Below the pieces are notes generated by a model that was given only the letters and a program-made list of their open reading frames with translations, had not been told where the DNA came from and did no database searches. From the NCBI RefSeq assembly GCF_902706035.1, contig NZ_CACSJA010000003.1, forward strand, positions 1 through 64,000: a DNA stretch of 64,000 nucleotides. The letters run 5' to 3'. The DNA comes from Pantoea sp. 18069. Its GTDB lineage: Bacteria > Pseudomonadota > Gammaproteobacteria > Burkholderiales > Burkholderiaceae_C. Shown here piece after piece: positions 17,639-26,056 of this stretch; within the stretch, counting starts at the first letter, position 1, and each line of letters opens with the position of its first letter. A program made the position numbers and the translations under genes.

Positions 17639-17715
17639 TTGAAAAAACGTTTTTTCAAAGACAGTGCAGCACCGCGCGAGCGGCTAGGCAGCCTTTGAGA
17701 AAACAGGTTTTTTCA
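17639..17715. promoter_or_regulatory. Two operator-like palindromes upstream of pckG
   Basis: Site 1 is a perfect 20-bp palindrome, TTGAAAAAACGTTTTTTCAA (17639-17658). Site 2, TGAGAAAACAGGTTTTTTCA (17696-17715), is an imperfect version. Their centres are 57 bp apart. The first lies only 17 bases before the pckG ATG. The central CG of site 1 and the outward TGAAA/TTTCA recall LacI-family operators such as that of Cra, which controls pck in enterics. The actual regulator is unknown and not encoded nearby. Confidence 0.65.
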
Positions 17716-17881
17716 CGGTCGTAGGCAACGCCACCGGGCGGCTGCCCCGGTGCTCAAATCGAGAGGAAGCCGCCATTCTAGGGAGCTGGCGCATTTTTGT
17801 GTCAGGCAAAAGTCCAAAAAACTATGCAATATAAGTATCAATATATGCACATGTTGAAGTGGGAGTGCGCAAAAAAAGGGC

Positions 17882-17907
17882 AAAAAAAAGCCCCGTGACC
17901 GGGGCTT
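17882..17907 (-). terminator. Rho-independent terminator of the 48-residue membrane peptide gene
   Basis: AAGCCCC (17888-17894) pairs with GGGGCTT (17901-17907). The minus strand continues with eight T's (complement of 17882-17889), 20 bases past the small gene's stop. Confidence 0.82.
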
Positions 17908-17927
17908 GGAGAAGCAATAAGGGGGTT

Positions 17928-18074
17928 TCAGGCCAGGTAGACGGCGATGAAGGCCAGCAGGAACATCAGCACCGCACCGACCAGCGGCAGCACGACCGGG
18001 ATATAGCGGACGACGGCTTCGGTCGCGTCCTCGGGATGCTCGTCGGCCGGGGCCGGGGCGTGGGGATGGGTCAT
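17928..18074 (-). CDS. Small membrane protein, 48 residues
   Basis: Short open frame beginning MTHPHAPAPADEHPEDA and ending in a single hydrophobic helix (about residues 25-47, VVLPLVGAVLMFLLAFIAVY). The soluble N-terminus is acidic and Pro/His-rich. It has a clear terminator directly downstream and lies 135 bases after the threonine dehydratase gene on the same strand. The layout (acidic head, one transmembrane segment, a few residues outside) is reminiscent of small respiratory-complex subunits, but I do not recognise the family. Codon use matches a real GC-rich gene. Confidence 0.6.
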   Translation of the reverse strand: MTHPHAPAPADEHPEDATEAVVRYIPVVLPLVGAVLMFLLAFIAVYLA

Positions 18075-18209
18075 GAGACTGGGACTCCCGTCGGTAAGTC
18101 AAGAAAGCTGCACTGGGGCTGCAATGCCGTTATTTTAAGCAGACCCGGCCGGGGCCGGGCCTGGGGTTAGCCATGAGGCTGGCAGGGTGCTCAGATCGTG
18201 AACACGTTC

Positions 18210-19409
18210 TCAGACGCGCTGCGCTTCCATGCCCTGGGCGCGCAGGCTGGCGAGCACCTGTTCGACATGCGGCTGGTTGCGTGTCTGCAGAACGCACTCG
18301 ATCTCGACGTTCTGCGCGGCCAGCAGCGTGAATGCGCGCTGGTGGTGGACTTCCTCGATGTTCGCGCCGGCGTCGGCCACGGTGGCGGTGATGCGCGCGA
18401 GCACGCCGGGCACGTCGCGCGCGCTCACGCGGATGCGCGCCAGCCGGCCCGAGCGCACCATGCCGCGCTCGATGATGGCCGCGAGCAGCAGCGGGTCGAT
18501 GTTGCCGCCCGACAGCACCAGCCCGACCTTCTTGCCCGCAAAGCGCGCGCCGTGGCGCAGCATGGCGGCCAGGCCCGCGGCGCCCGCGCCTTCGACCAGC
18601 GTCTTCTCGATTTCGAGCAGCATCAGCACCGCCTGTTCGATGTCGCCTTCATCGACGAGCAGCAGGTCGTCGACCAGGTCGCGGACCACGCGCTGGGTCA
18701 TCTGGCCGGGCGTGGCCACGGCGATGCCTTCGGCGATCGTCGACTGGCCCATGGGCCAGTCGCTGCCCTGGATCGCATTGACCATCGACGCAAAGCGCTG
18801 GGTCTGCACGCCGATGATCTCTATGCCGGGCTTGATCGCCTTGGCGGCCGTGGCCACGCCGGCGATCAGGCCGCCACCGCCTATGGCCACGACCAGCATT
18901 TCGAGATCGGGCTGGGCCTGCAGCATTTCGAGCGCCAGCGTGCCCTGGCCCGCGGCCACGGCGGCGTCGTCATAGGGGTGGACGAACACCAGGCCCTGGG
19001 ATTGCGCCAGTTCACGCGCATGGGCCCGCGCTTCGTCGAGCGTGTCGCCGTGCAGCACCACTTCGGCGCCGAAGCCGCGCGTGCGCTCGACCTTGACATC
19101 GGGCGTGAAGCGCGGCATCACGATCACCGCGCGCAGGCCCAGCCGCTGGGCATGGTAGGCCACGCCCTGGGCATGGTTGCCGGCGCTCATGGCGATCACG
19201 CCGCGCGCGCGCTCCTCGGGCGTGAGCTGGGCGAGCTTGTTGCAGGCGCCGCGCTCCTTGAACGAGGCGGTGAACTGCAGGTTCTCGAATTTGAGGAAAA
19301 CCTGCGCGCCGACGATCTGGGACAGCGTGCGCGATTCCACGCAGGGCGTTTCCAGGATGTGGCCCTTGAGGCGCTGGGCGGCGAGTTCGATGTCGTGGAG
19401 GCTGATCAT
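18210..19409 (-). CDS. Threonine ammonia-lyase with C-terminal ACT domain
   Basis: PLP-dependent deamination of threonine to 2-oxobutanoate, feeding isoleucine synthesis or threonine catabolism. At 399 residues the order is: PLP domain with Lys51 in TASFKERGA, SAGNHAQG (substrate loop), GGGGLIAG phosphate-binding loop (about 177), and one ACT domain (about 325-399). This short, single-ACT form resembles the catabolic/alternative type rather than the 500-residue biosynthetic IlvA with two ACT-like domains. I therefore leave the symbol open (ilvA or tdcB). GGAG lies ten bases before the ATG. Confidence 0.88.
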   Translation of the reverse strand: MISLHDIELAAQRLKGHILETPCVESRTLSQIVGAQVFLKFENLQFTASFKERGACNKLAQLTPEERARGVIAMSAGNHAQGVAYHAQRLGLRAVIVMPRFTPDVKVERTRGFGAEVVLHGDTLDEARAHARELAQSQGLVFVHPYDDAAVAAGQGTLALEMLQAQPDLEMLVVAIGGGGLIAGVATAAKAIKPGIEIIGVQTQRFASMVNAIQGSDWPMGQSTIAEGIAVATPGQMTQRVVRDLVDDLLLVDEGDIEQAVLMLLEIEKTLVEGAGAAGLAAMLRHGARFAGKKVGLVLSGGNIDPLLLAAIIERGMVRSGRLARIRVSARDVPGVLARITATVADAGANIEEVHHQRAFTLLAAQNVEIECVLQTRNQPHVEQVLASLRAQGMEAQRV

Positions 19410-19533
19410 GGGCCATTGTCTCCACAGATGGCGCCCGGCGCGCGGCGCGCGGGAAAAACGCGGCTGGCCATGCAGGTTCTGCGGTCATTCTGTTGATCGA
19501 TGCAGGGCGCTCGCGTCATGAACCCGTCCCAGC

Positions 19534-21117
19534 TCAGGCGGTGCTTTCTGGCAATGCGCGCTGCAGCAGATGCTGCAGGTCCATCTGCCGCGTGTCGAGC
19601 GCGCCGAGCACGCGGCCCGCGCCGCTGTGGCCCAGGCGCGTGGTGATGAAGGCCTGGGCCACGGCCGGCGGTGCGTCGCGGTGCAGCAGGCAGGCCTGGG
19701 CGGTCAGCACCAGGCGCTGCACCAGCATGCGTGCCATGGCCTGCTGCTCGGCCTGCGGCTGGGCGAGCATGGCGCGCAGCGCATGCAGCTGGGCCAGGAT
19801 GCGCGCGTCGCCGCCGGCAATCTCTTCCATGGATTCGAACAGCACCTGGGCCGCGGGTTTTTGCCGGCCCAGCGCGCCCAGCACCTGCAGGCACAGCGCG
19901 TTGCCCATGCCTTCGCCGCGGCCCTGCGCGGGCGCCGCGAGGAACAGCCGCGCCAGGGTCTGGCCCTGGGGGCTGTCGAGCGCGCCCTGGGCGCCGGCCC
20001 ATTCCATGGTTTCGGCGGTGATTTCCATCGCGCGGCGGCCAATCCAGAACTGGGCCGCGGGTGCCACCACATGTTTCCAGGCGCGATCGAGCGGCGGCAT
20101 GTTGTCGTTGGTGGCGTCATCGCAGCGCTCGAATGCCTGCGCCAGGCGCATGGTCAGCATCAGCGCGGCTTCGCTTTCGAGCGCCATGTCGACCAGCACG
20201 CTGCCCAGCAGAGGTTGTGCGCTCACATCGCCCAGGCCGCGCGCCTGCGTCAGCGACTGCACCAGGGCCTGGCGCAGCAGCGCGCAGCTGGCCAGCGTAC
20301 GGCCCAGCCACAGCACGCTCGCGGCCGCGCGGAAGGTGACCGGCCCCTGGCCTTCCTCGCCCAGCAGATAGCCGCTGGCGGCATCGAGCTGGAGGTCGGC
20401 GACGGCCAGGGGGCCGAACGCGCTGCGCAGCGGCTGCACGACCAGGCTGTTGCGCTGACCGTCCTCGCGCCAGCGCGGCACGAAAAAGCAGCTGGGCCCC
20501 TGCGGTGTTTGCGCGCTGAGCAGGTGGGCATCGCTGTCGGGCGCCGCAAGCCCCGGGCTGCTGCCGCTGAGCAGGTACTGCCGGCCCCACAGGCCCATGC
20601 CCACGGGGGCGGCCTGGAGTGCCACAGGCGTGGCGCGCAGGGTGTGCGCGGCCTGGACGGCGCTCGCATCGAGGCCCATCCAGAGCGAAGTCTTGCGCGC
20701 GATCGGCAGGTCACGCGCGTCGTCGTCGGGGTTGCGCATCAGCGGCCCCAGCCGCGCCCAGAGTGGGGGCTCCTTGCGCAGCACGGCCAGCGAGGCGGAC
20801 GTCAGCAGCAGCGGGTCCAGGCTGTCGGGCGCGAACTGGCCATGCAGGTACAGGCCCGCGGCCCAGATGCTCCAGCGTCCGGGCGTGTCCTGCGTCAGCG
20901 CCTGGGCAACCAGCCCCTGGTGGCGTCCCAGCGCGCGCTGGGCCTGCCAGGCGGGGTTGTCCTGCATGGCGTCGGAAGCGACCTCCGCCCGGGTCAACTG
21001 GTTCGCATAGGCGTCGAGTCCGGCCCGTGCAGGCCCCGCGTTGGCGCGTTGCAGCGCTTCATCCAGGGGCGCGTCGTGGGCGATCGACGACGGCGCCGGG
21101 GGCGGGGCGGTGGACAT
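19534..21117 (-). CDS. Degenerate AidB-like acyl-CoA dehydrogenase paralogue
   Basis: A 527-residue homologue of the gene immediately upstream. They share LARKTSLW-like, CFFVPRWR, LLGEEG, ALESEAALxLxMRLAQAxE and C-terminal segments along the whole length. However, the flavin and substrate signatures are lost. Where the neighbour has MTEKQGGSDVRS this protein has MGLDASAVQAAH. GGNGYVEDS is replaced by AGAQGALDS, and SIWEGSGN by QGRGEGMGN. The frame is intact and AGGAG lies six bases before the ATG, so it is expressed but probably catalytically inactive, perhaps a partner subunit of its neighbour. Confidence 0.75.
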   Translation of the reverse strand: MSTAPPPAPSSIAHDAPLDEALQRANAGPARAGLDAYANQLTRAEVASDAMQDNPAWQAQRALGRHQGLVAQALTQDTPGRWSIWAAGLYLHGQFAPDSLDPLLLTSASLAVLRKEPPLWARLGPLMRNPDDDARDLPIARKTSLWMGLDASAVQAAHTLRATPVALQAAPVGMGLWGRQYLLSGSSPGLAAPDSDAHLLSAQTPQGPSCFFVPRWREDGQRNSLVVQPLRSAFGPLAVADLQLDAASGYLLGEEGQGPVTFRAAASVLWLGRTLASCALLRQALVQSLTQARGLGDVSAQPLLGSVLVDMALESEAALMLTMRLAQAFERCDDATNDNMPPLDRAWKHVVAPAAQFWIGRRAMEITAETMEWAGAQGALDSPQGQTLARLFLAAPAQGRGEGMGNALCLQVLGALGRQKPAAQVLFESMEEIAGGDARILAQLHALRAMLAQPQAEQQAMARMLVQRLVLTAQACLLHRDAPPAVAQAFITTRLGHSGAGRVLGALDTRQMDLQHLLQRALPESTA

Positions 21118-21246
21118 GGCGGTCTCCTGTGCGCGGGGTTGCACGGGCAGTCCGGAAACGGTTGCCCGCAAACCCGCAGTATCGACAACTCGCGCGCCGC
21201 GCGGTGTCGGAGAGGTTCGCCGGTCGTGGGGTCTTGCGCCGGATGC

Positions 21247-22932
21247 TCAGGAGGCAAACGCGCGCTGCAGCACGGCCTGCAGGTCATGCTGCGCCGGGTC
21301 GAGCGCACCGACCACCGCGCCCGCGGCCTGCGCGCCCAGGCGCGTGGCGATGAAGGCGTCGGCCGTAGCCTGGGGTGCGGTCTGGCGCAGCAGGCCGGCC
21401 TGGGCCAGCAGCACCAGGCGCTGCACCAGCAGCCGGGCCTGGCCCTCGAGCTGCGCCGCGGGCAGTTGCAGCTGCTGCAAGATGACCTGCGCGGCCGCGC
21501 GCAGCAGCGGCTCGTCCCCGGCCAGCGTCTGCAGATCCGCAAGCAGCGCCTGTGCCTGAGCGGGTTCGCGCGCAAGCGCGCGCAGCACGTCCAGGCACAT
21601 CACGTTGCCCGAGCCTTCCCAGATCGAATTGACCGGCGCTTCGCGAAACAGCCGCGCCAGCAGGCTGTCTTCGACATAGCCATTGCCGCCGAAGACTTCC
21701 ATGGCTTCGCCCGTGAGTTCCACGGCGCGCTTGCAGACCCAGAACTTGGCTGCCGGCGTCATGATGCGTTTCCAGGCGCGCTCCAGCGGCGTGTCGTCGC
21801 TCTCGCAGGCCTGGGCCAGCCGCATGGCCAGCACCAGCGCGGCTTCGCTTTCAAGCGCCAGGTCGCCGAGCACGGCACGCATCAGCGCATGCCCGGCCAG
21901 GTGCTTGCCGAAGGCCATGCGCCGGCGCGCATAGGCCAGCGCCTGCACGCTCGCCGAGCGCAGCAGCGCGGCGCTGCCGAGCACGCAGTTCAGGCGCGTG
22001 TAGCCGGCCATCTCGAGAATCGTCGCGATGCCCCGGCCTTCCTCGCCGAGCAGCAGGCCCCAGGCATCCTCGAACTCGACTTCGCTGCTTGAATTGCTGC
22101 GGTTGCCAAGCTTGTTCTTCAGGCGCTGCAGGCGCACGGCATTGCGGCTGCCGTCGGGCCGCCAGCGCGGCACGAAAAAGCAGGCCGGTCCGCCGTTCGC
22201 GCCCAGTTGCGCGACCACGAGGTGGGCATCGCTCATCGGCGCCGAGAAGAACCATTTGTGGCCGCGCAGCAGGTACTCGCCGCCGCGCCCGCCCGCGCCC
22301 AGGGGCGTGGCCCGCGTGGTGTTGCTGCGCACGTCGGAGCCGCCCTGCTTTTCCGTCATGCCCATGCCTATCCAGAGCGAGGTCTTGCGCGCCAGCGGCA
22401 GGTCGCGCGCGTCGTAGGCGTCGCTGTAGAGCCCGGCCTGCAGCTGCTGCCACAGCGCGGCCTCCTTTTGCAGCACCGGGATGCTGGCTAGCGTCATGGT
22501 GCCCGGGCACAGGCTGCCTTGCTCGACCTGGGCGTGCAGGTAAAAGCCCGCGGCCCAGGCCGTCCAGCGGCCCGCGCGCGCGTCGCGAAACGGCAAGCTT
22601 GCGAGCCCCTGGCCGCGGTACAGCGCCTGCAGCGCGTGCCAGCTCGGGTGGAATTCGACCTGGTCTATGCGCCGCCCGCGCGCGTCAAAGCGCTGCAGTT
22701 CGGGCGGGTGCTGGTTGGCCTGGGCGGCGAGGGCCCAGCCGTTGGCGCAGCCCAACTGCTGCGCGTATTGCGAAAGCTGCGGCCGGCTCCAGTCGGCGCC
22801 GCCGCGCGTGAGCGCTTCGCCCAGCGCCGCATCGGTGGCGAGCAGGTCGAAGTCGGTCAGCTCGTCGAACTGGTTGCTGACTTCATGGGTGGAAAATGGG
22901 GTGACAAAGGCGTGCACGGCGTAGCCCTCCAT
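21247..22932 (-). CDS. AidB-like acyl-CoA dehydrogenase
   Basis: A 561-residue flavoprotein of the acyl-CoA dehydrogenase superfamily. Features follow AidB: an extended N-terminal domain, MGMTEKQGGSDVRSNTTRA (FAD and adenine contacts), GHKWFFSAPMSDAHLVVAQ, the YARRRMAFGKHL arginine helix, EVFGGNGYVEDSLLARLFRE, and SIWEGSGNVMCLDVLRAL. E. coli AidB is linked to the alkylation response. The alkB gene lies only about 2 kb away, past recQ, a suggestive but possibly accidental neighbourhood. It precedes the degenerate paralogue by 129 bases. Confidence 0.83.
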   Translation of the reverse strand: MEGYAVHAFVTPFSTHEVSNQFDELTDFDLLATDAALGEALTRGGADWSRPQLSQYAQQLGCANGWALAAQANQHPPELQRFDARGRRIDQVEFHPSWHALQALYRGQGLASLPFRDARAGRWTAWAAGFYLHAQVEQGSLCPGTMTLASIPVLQKEAALWQQLQAGLYSDAYDARDLPLARKTSLWIGMGMTEKQGGSDVRSNTTRATPLGAGGRGGEYLLRGHKWFFSAPMSDAHLVVAQLGANGGPACFFVPRWRPDGSRNAVRLQRLKNKLGNRSNSSSEVEFEDAWGLLLGEEGRGIATILEMAGYTRLNCVLGSAALLRSASVQALAYARRRMAFGKHLAGHALMRAVLGDLALESEAALVLAMRLAQACESDDTPLERAWKRIMTPAAKFWVCKRAVELTGEAMEVFGGNGYVEDSLLARLFREAPVNSIWEGSGNVMCLDVLRALAREPAQAQALLADLQTLAGDEPLLRAAAQVILQQLQLPAAQLEGQARLLVQRLVLLAQAGLLRQTAPQATADAFIATRLGAQAAGAVVGALDPAQHDLQAVLQRAFAS

Positions 22933-22995
22933 GGCGCCAGTCTAGGAGCGCCGGGCCGGTGCCGGTGTGCGGATTTACGCCATGAGCGCGTCCAT

Positions 22996-23062
22996 CGGCA
23001 CGCCCTTCGACCCTTACAGGGTGCCCTGCGCCAGGGAGCCCTGCGCCAGGCTCAGGGTGAGC
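22996..23062. repeat. REP-like element with a short direct repeat
   Basis: Begins with GCCCTTCGACCC and ends with CTCAGGGTGAGCGCGC, the two halves of the TTCGAC...CTCAGGG repeat found elsewhere in the window. Between them GCCCTGCGCCAGG occurs twice in tandem. It lies between the AidB-like gene and recQ. Confidence 0.5.
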
Positions 23063-23084
23063 GCGCAAGCCCCCGTGCAATGCC

Positions 23085-24944
23085 CTACTGCGCCATCTGG
23101 CACACGCGCAGCACTTCGGCGCCATAGGCATCGAACTTCTTGGCGCCCATGCCGGGAATGCCGTGCAGGTCGTCGAGGCTTGCCGGGTCGCGCTCGGCGA
23201 TCGCGGCCAGCGTCGCGTCGTGGAAGATCACATAGGCCGGCAGGTTGTGCTCGCGCGCGACTTCGGCGCGCCAGGCCTTGAGGTTGATGAAGCGCACCTG
23301 CGCGTCGGGGCCGAGGTTGAGCGCCGCGACGTTGGCCTGCGGCGCCTTGCGCGTGCGTTTGGCGGCGCTGGCCGTGGCTTCGCGCAGCATCACCTGGGCG
23401 TCGCCGCGCAGCACGGCGCGCGAGCCCGGCGTCAGCGCCAGCGTGTCGAAGCTGTGGCCGCTGTCGCTCGTGACCTTGTGCAGGCCGAGAGCCCCCGTGG
23501 CCAGCAGTTGGCGCAGCACGCCGCGCAGCTGGGCTTCGGAGTACTGCGCGCCCAGGCCGAACGTCGACAGGCTCTGGTGGCCGTACTGGCGCACTTTCTC
23601 GGTGTCCTTGCCGCGCAGCACGTCCATGATGTGGCCCGTGCCGAAGGTCAGCTGGCAGGCCTCGTGCACGCGGTAGATGGTCGACAGCAGCTTGCGCGCG
23701 GCGTCGGTGCCGTCCCAGACCGCGGGCGGGTTCAGGCAGTTGTCGCAGTTGCCGCAGGGCGTGGATTCCTCGCCGAAATAACCCAGCAGGCGCTGGCGCC
23801 GGCAGTCGGTGGCTTCGGCGAGCGCGAGCAGCGCGTCGAGCTTGCCACGCATCACCTGCTTGAAGCTTTCCTCGGCCGGGCTTTCGTCGATCATGCGCCG
23901 CTGGTTGACGACGTCGTTGAGGCCGTAGGCCATCCAGGCGTGGGCCGGCAGGCCGTCGCGGCCCGCGCGGCCGGTTTCCTGGTAGTAGCCTTCGATGTTC
24001 TTGGGCATGTCGACATGGGCGACGAAGCGCACATCGGGCTTGTCTATGCCCATGCCGAAAGCGATGGTCGCGCACATGACGATGCCTTCCTCGCGCAGGA
24101 AGCGGTCCTGGTGGCGCTGGCGCGTCTCCACCGGCAGGCCGGCGTGGTAGGGCAGGGCCGAGAGGCCGGCGTTCTGCAGCGTCTGCGCGAGCTCCTCGAC
24201 GCGCTTGCGCGACTGGCAATAGACCACGCCCGCGTCGCCCTGGTGCTCGGTCTGGATGAAGCGCTGCAGCTGGGCCGTCGCGTCCTTCTTCTCGACGATG
24301 GTGTAGCGGATGTTGGGCCGGTCGAAACTGCTGACGAACTGGCCGGCCTGCTCGAGCTGCAGGCGCTCGACGATGTCGGCGCGCGTGAGCGCATCGGCCG
24401 TCGCGGTGAGCGCAATGCGCGGCACGCCCGCATAGCGTTCGTGCAGCACCGTGAGCGCGCGGTACTCGGGGCGGAAATCGTGGCCCCACTGGCTCACGCA
24501 ATGCGCTTCGTCGATCGCGAACAGCGACAGCTGGCCGGCTTCATAGAGCGCGTCGAGCAGGCCCAGGAAGCGCGGGGTGTTGAGCCGCTCGGGCGCGGCG
24601 TAGAGCAGCGTGATGTCGCCGGTCTGCAGGCGCAGCTCGACTTCCTGGGTCTGGTCGTACGACAGCGTGGAGTTCAGAAACGCCGCGTCCACGCCGGCTT
24701 CGTGCAGCGCGCCGACCTGGTCGTGCATCAGTGCGATCAGCGGCGAGACCACGATGGTCACGCCCCGGCCCTGCTGCTGGCGCACGATGGCCGGCACCTG
24801 GTAGCACAGGCTCTTGCCGCCGCCCGTGGGCATCAGCACCAGCGCGTCGCCGCCGGCAATCACATGGCTGACGATCGCCGCCTGCGGGCCACGGAACTGG
24901 TCGTAGCCAAAAACTTCTTGCAATACGGACTGCGCGGTGGACAA
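23085..24944 (-). CDS. recQ: ATP-dependent DNA helicase RecQ
   Basis: 3'-5' helicase of recombination and repair. 619 residues from a TTG start at 24944 ([21 protein letters not shown]), the point where homology to RecQ begins and with GAGAGAA upstream. An ATG at 25040 would add 32 residues of unrelated sequence. Walker A is [12 protein letters not shown] (38-49) and the DEAH box lies in [18 protein letters not shown]. The RecQ-C-terminal zinc module with four cysteines is in [10 protein letters not shown]...CGNCDNC (about 365-387), and an HRDC domain sits near the C-terminus (about 530-605). Complete domain set. Confidence 0.93.
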   Translation of the reverse strand: MSTAQSVLQEVFGYDQFRGPQAAIVSHVIAGGDALVLMPTGGGKSLCYQVPAIVRQQQGRGVTIVVSPLIALMHDQVGALHEAGVDAAFLNSTLSYDQTQEVELRLQTGDITLLYAAPERLNTPRFLGLLDALYEAGQLSLFAIDEAHCVSQWGHDFRPEYRALTVLHERYAGVPRIALTATADALTRADIVERLQLEQAGQFVSSFDRPNIRYTIVEKKDATAQLQRFIQTEHQGDAGVVYCQSRKRVEELAQTLQNAGLSALPYHAGLPVETRQRHQDRFLREEGIVMCATIAFGMGIDKPDVRFVAHVDMPKNIEGYYQETGRAGRDGLPAHAWMAYGLNDVVNQRRMIDESPAEESFKQVMRGKLDALLALAEATDCRRQRLLGYFGEESTPCGNCDNCLNPPAVWDGTDAARKLLSTIYRVHEACQLTFGTGHIMDVLRGKDTEKVRQYGHQSLSTFGLGAQYSEAQLRGVLRQLLATGALGLHKVTSDSGHSFDTLALTPGSRAVLRGDAQVMLREATASAAKRTRKAPQANVAALNLGPDAQVRFINLKAWRAEVAREHNLPAYVIFHDATLAAIAERDPASLDDLHGIPGMGAKKFDAYGAEVLRVCQMAQ

Positions 24945-25155
24945 GCGGATTCTCTCGAAAAAAAGCGGCAAAGCGATGCGCCCTGCGGGGCGAGCTGCGC
25001 GTGCGCGCGGCGGGCCCTGGCAGGGGTCGGACAAACGCATATTGTGCGCCCGGGCCGCAAATCCGTGGTCCTCGGGCGGCACAGACCCCCGCCGCGCAAG
25101 GGCGTGCCAGCCCTTCCTACAATGCAGCCAACGCCTTGTTTCTGCTGGAATCTCC

Positions 25156-25860
25156 ATGCCCCGATCCCCTCATTCCGGCTCCATGGCCCTGGCCGACAGC
25201 GAGCGGCTGTTCGGGCCGGCCGACGATGCGCCGGTCGCGCTCGACGCCGGCGCCTGGCTGCTGCCCGGCTGGGCCGCGGGCCAGGCGCAGCGCTGGGTCG
25301 ACTGCGTGCAGCAGGTACTGGCCCGGGCGCCGTGGCGCACGATGCGCACGCCCGGCGGCCTGCCCATGTCGGTGGCGATGAGCCATTGCGGCAGCTGGGG
25401 CTGGGTGTCCGATGCAAGCGGCTATGCCTACAGCGCCACCGATCCGCGCAGCGGCCAGCCCTGGCCCGCAATGCCCGAATGGCTATGGCAGCAGGCGCGT
25501 GCCGCGGCTGACGCGGCCGGCTATCCGCACTTCGCGCCCGACTCCTGCCTGGTCAACCGCTACGTTGCGGGCGCGAAGATGTCGCTGCACCGCGATGCCG
25601 ACGAGCGCGACACGCGCGCGCCCATTGTCTCGGTCTCGCTGGGCCTGCCCGCGACATTCCTCTGGGGCGGCCTGGCGCGCGCCGACCGCGTGCGCCGCAT
25701 GCAGCTCGAACATGGCGATGTGCTGGTCTGGGGCGGGGCGACGCGCCTGGCCTACCATGGGGTCAGCCCGCTCAAGGACGGCCAGCATCCGCTGCTGGGC
25801 TACGAGCGCTGGAATCTGACCTTCCGTATGGCGCGCGCGCCGTACGGCCGCTCGGCCTGA
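25156..25860 (+). CDS. alkB: Alpha-ketoglutarate-dependent DNA repair dioxygenase AlkB
   Basis: Repairs 1-methyladenine and 3-methylcytosine by oxidative demethylation using Fe(II), O2 and 2-oxoglutarate. All catalytic residues are present: [19 protein letters not shown] with iron ligands His145 and Asp147, third ligand His201 in RLAYHGV, and the 2-oxoglutarate arginines in RWNLTFR (Arg218, Arg224). 234 residues from the ATG at 25156; an internal ATG at 25183 would give 225. A TACAAT hexamer at 25118 may be its -10. It is divergent from recQ. Confidence 0.93.
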   Translation: MPRSPHSGSMALADSERLFGPADDAPVALDAGAWLLPGWAAGQAQRWVDCVQQVLARAPWRTMRTPGGLPMSVAMSHCGSWGWVSDASGYAYSATDPRSGQPWPAMPEWLWQQARAAADAAGYPHFAPDSCLVNRYVAGAKMSLHRDADERDTRAPIVSVSLGLPATFLWGGLARADRVRRMQLEHGDVLVWGGATRLAYHGVSPLKDGQHPLLGYERWNLTFRMARAPYGRSA

Positions 25861-25916
25861 GCCTGCCTCGGCGGGCCCCGTAGAAGGATGAACGGGCGCG
25901 CTGCCATCGGCTTGAG

Positions 25917-25947
25917 ACGCCCTTCGACGGGCTCAGGGCGAACGGCC
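25917..25947. repeat. REP-like element
   Basis: GCCCTTCGACGGGCTCAGGG followed by CGAACGGCCATTCG, a half-palindromic copy of the TTCGAC...GAACGG family also seen at 39028-39088 and 44661-44755. It lies between alkB and the first methionine synthase gene. Confidence 0.6.
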
Positions 25948-26041
25948 ATTCGTTATTCGTTTTCAAAAAACTGGGACTTGGTGAAGAACCGGGCCGGCGC
26001 ACGAGATGGCTGACCGGCCACGGGGCCACTGCCCAACTTCC

Positions 26042-26056
26042 TACAATCGGGGGATG
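26042..26056 (+). promoter_or_regulatory. Possible leaderless promoter of the methionine synthase N-terminal gene
   Basis: A TACAAT hexamer at 26042-26047 is followed by only six bases before the ATG at 26054. A transcript started at the normal distance would begin at or next to the start codon. No Shine-Dalgarno sequence is present apart from a G-run, which agrees with leaderless translation. Confidence 0.4.

Noticed and set aside
18141..18163. GC hairpin after the threonine dehydratase gene as terminator
   Set aside because: The stem is strong, but on the minus strand it is followed by A-rich, not T-rich, sequence, so I did not call it.
19570..22092. An 840-codon plus-strand frame across both acyl-CoA dehydrogenase genes
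   Set aside because: Same cause: third-position GC bias leaves the antisense frame open. The minus-strand proteins align to the AidB family and have ribosome sites.
24945..25157. Upstream 71-residue extension of RecQ
   Set aside because: The extra residues have no RecQ similarity and the region overlaps the alkB promoter. The TTG at 24944 fits the family start.
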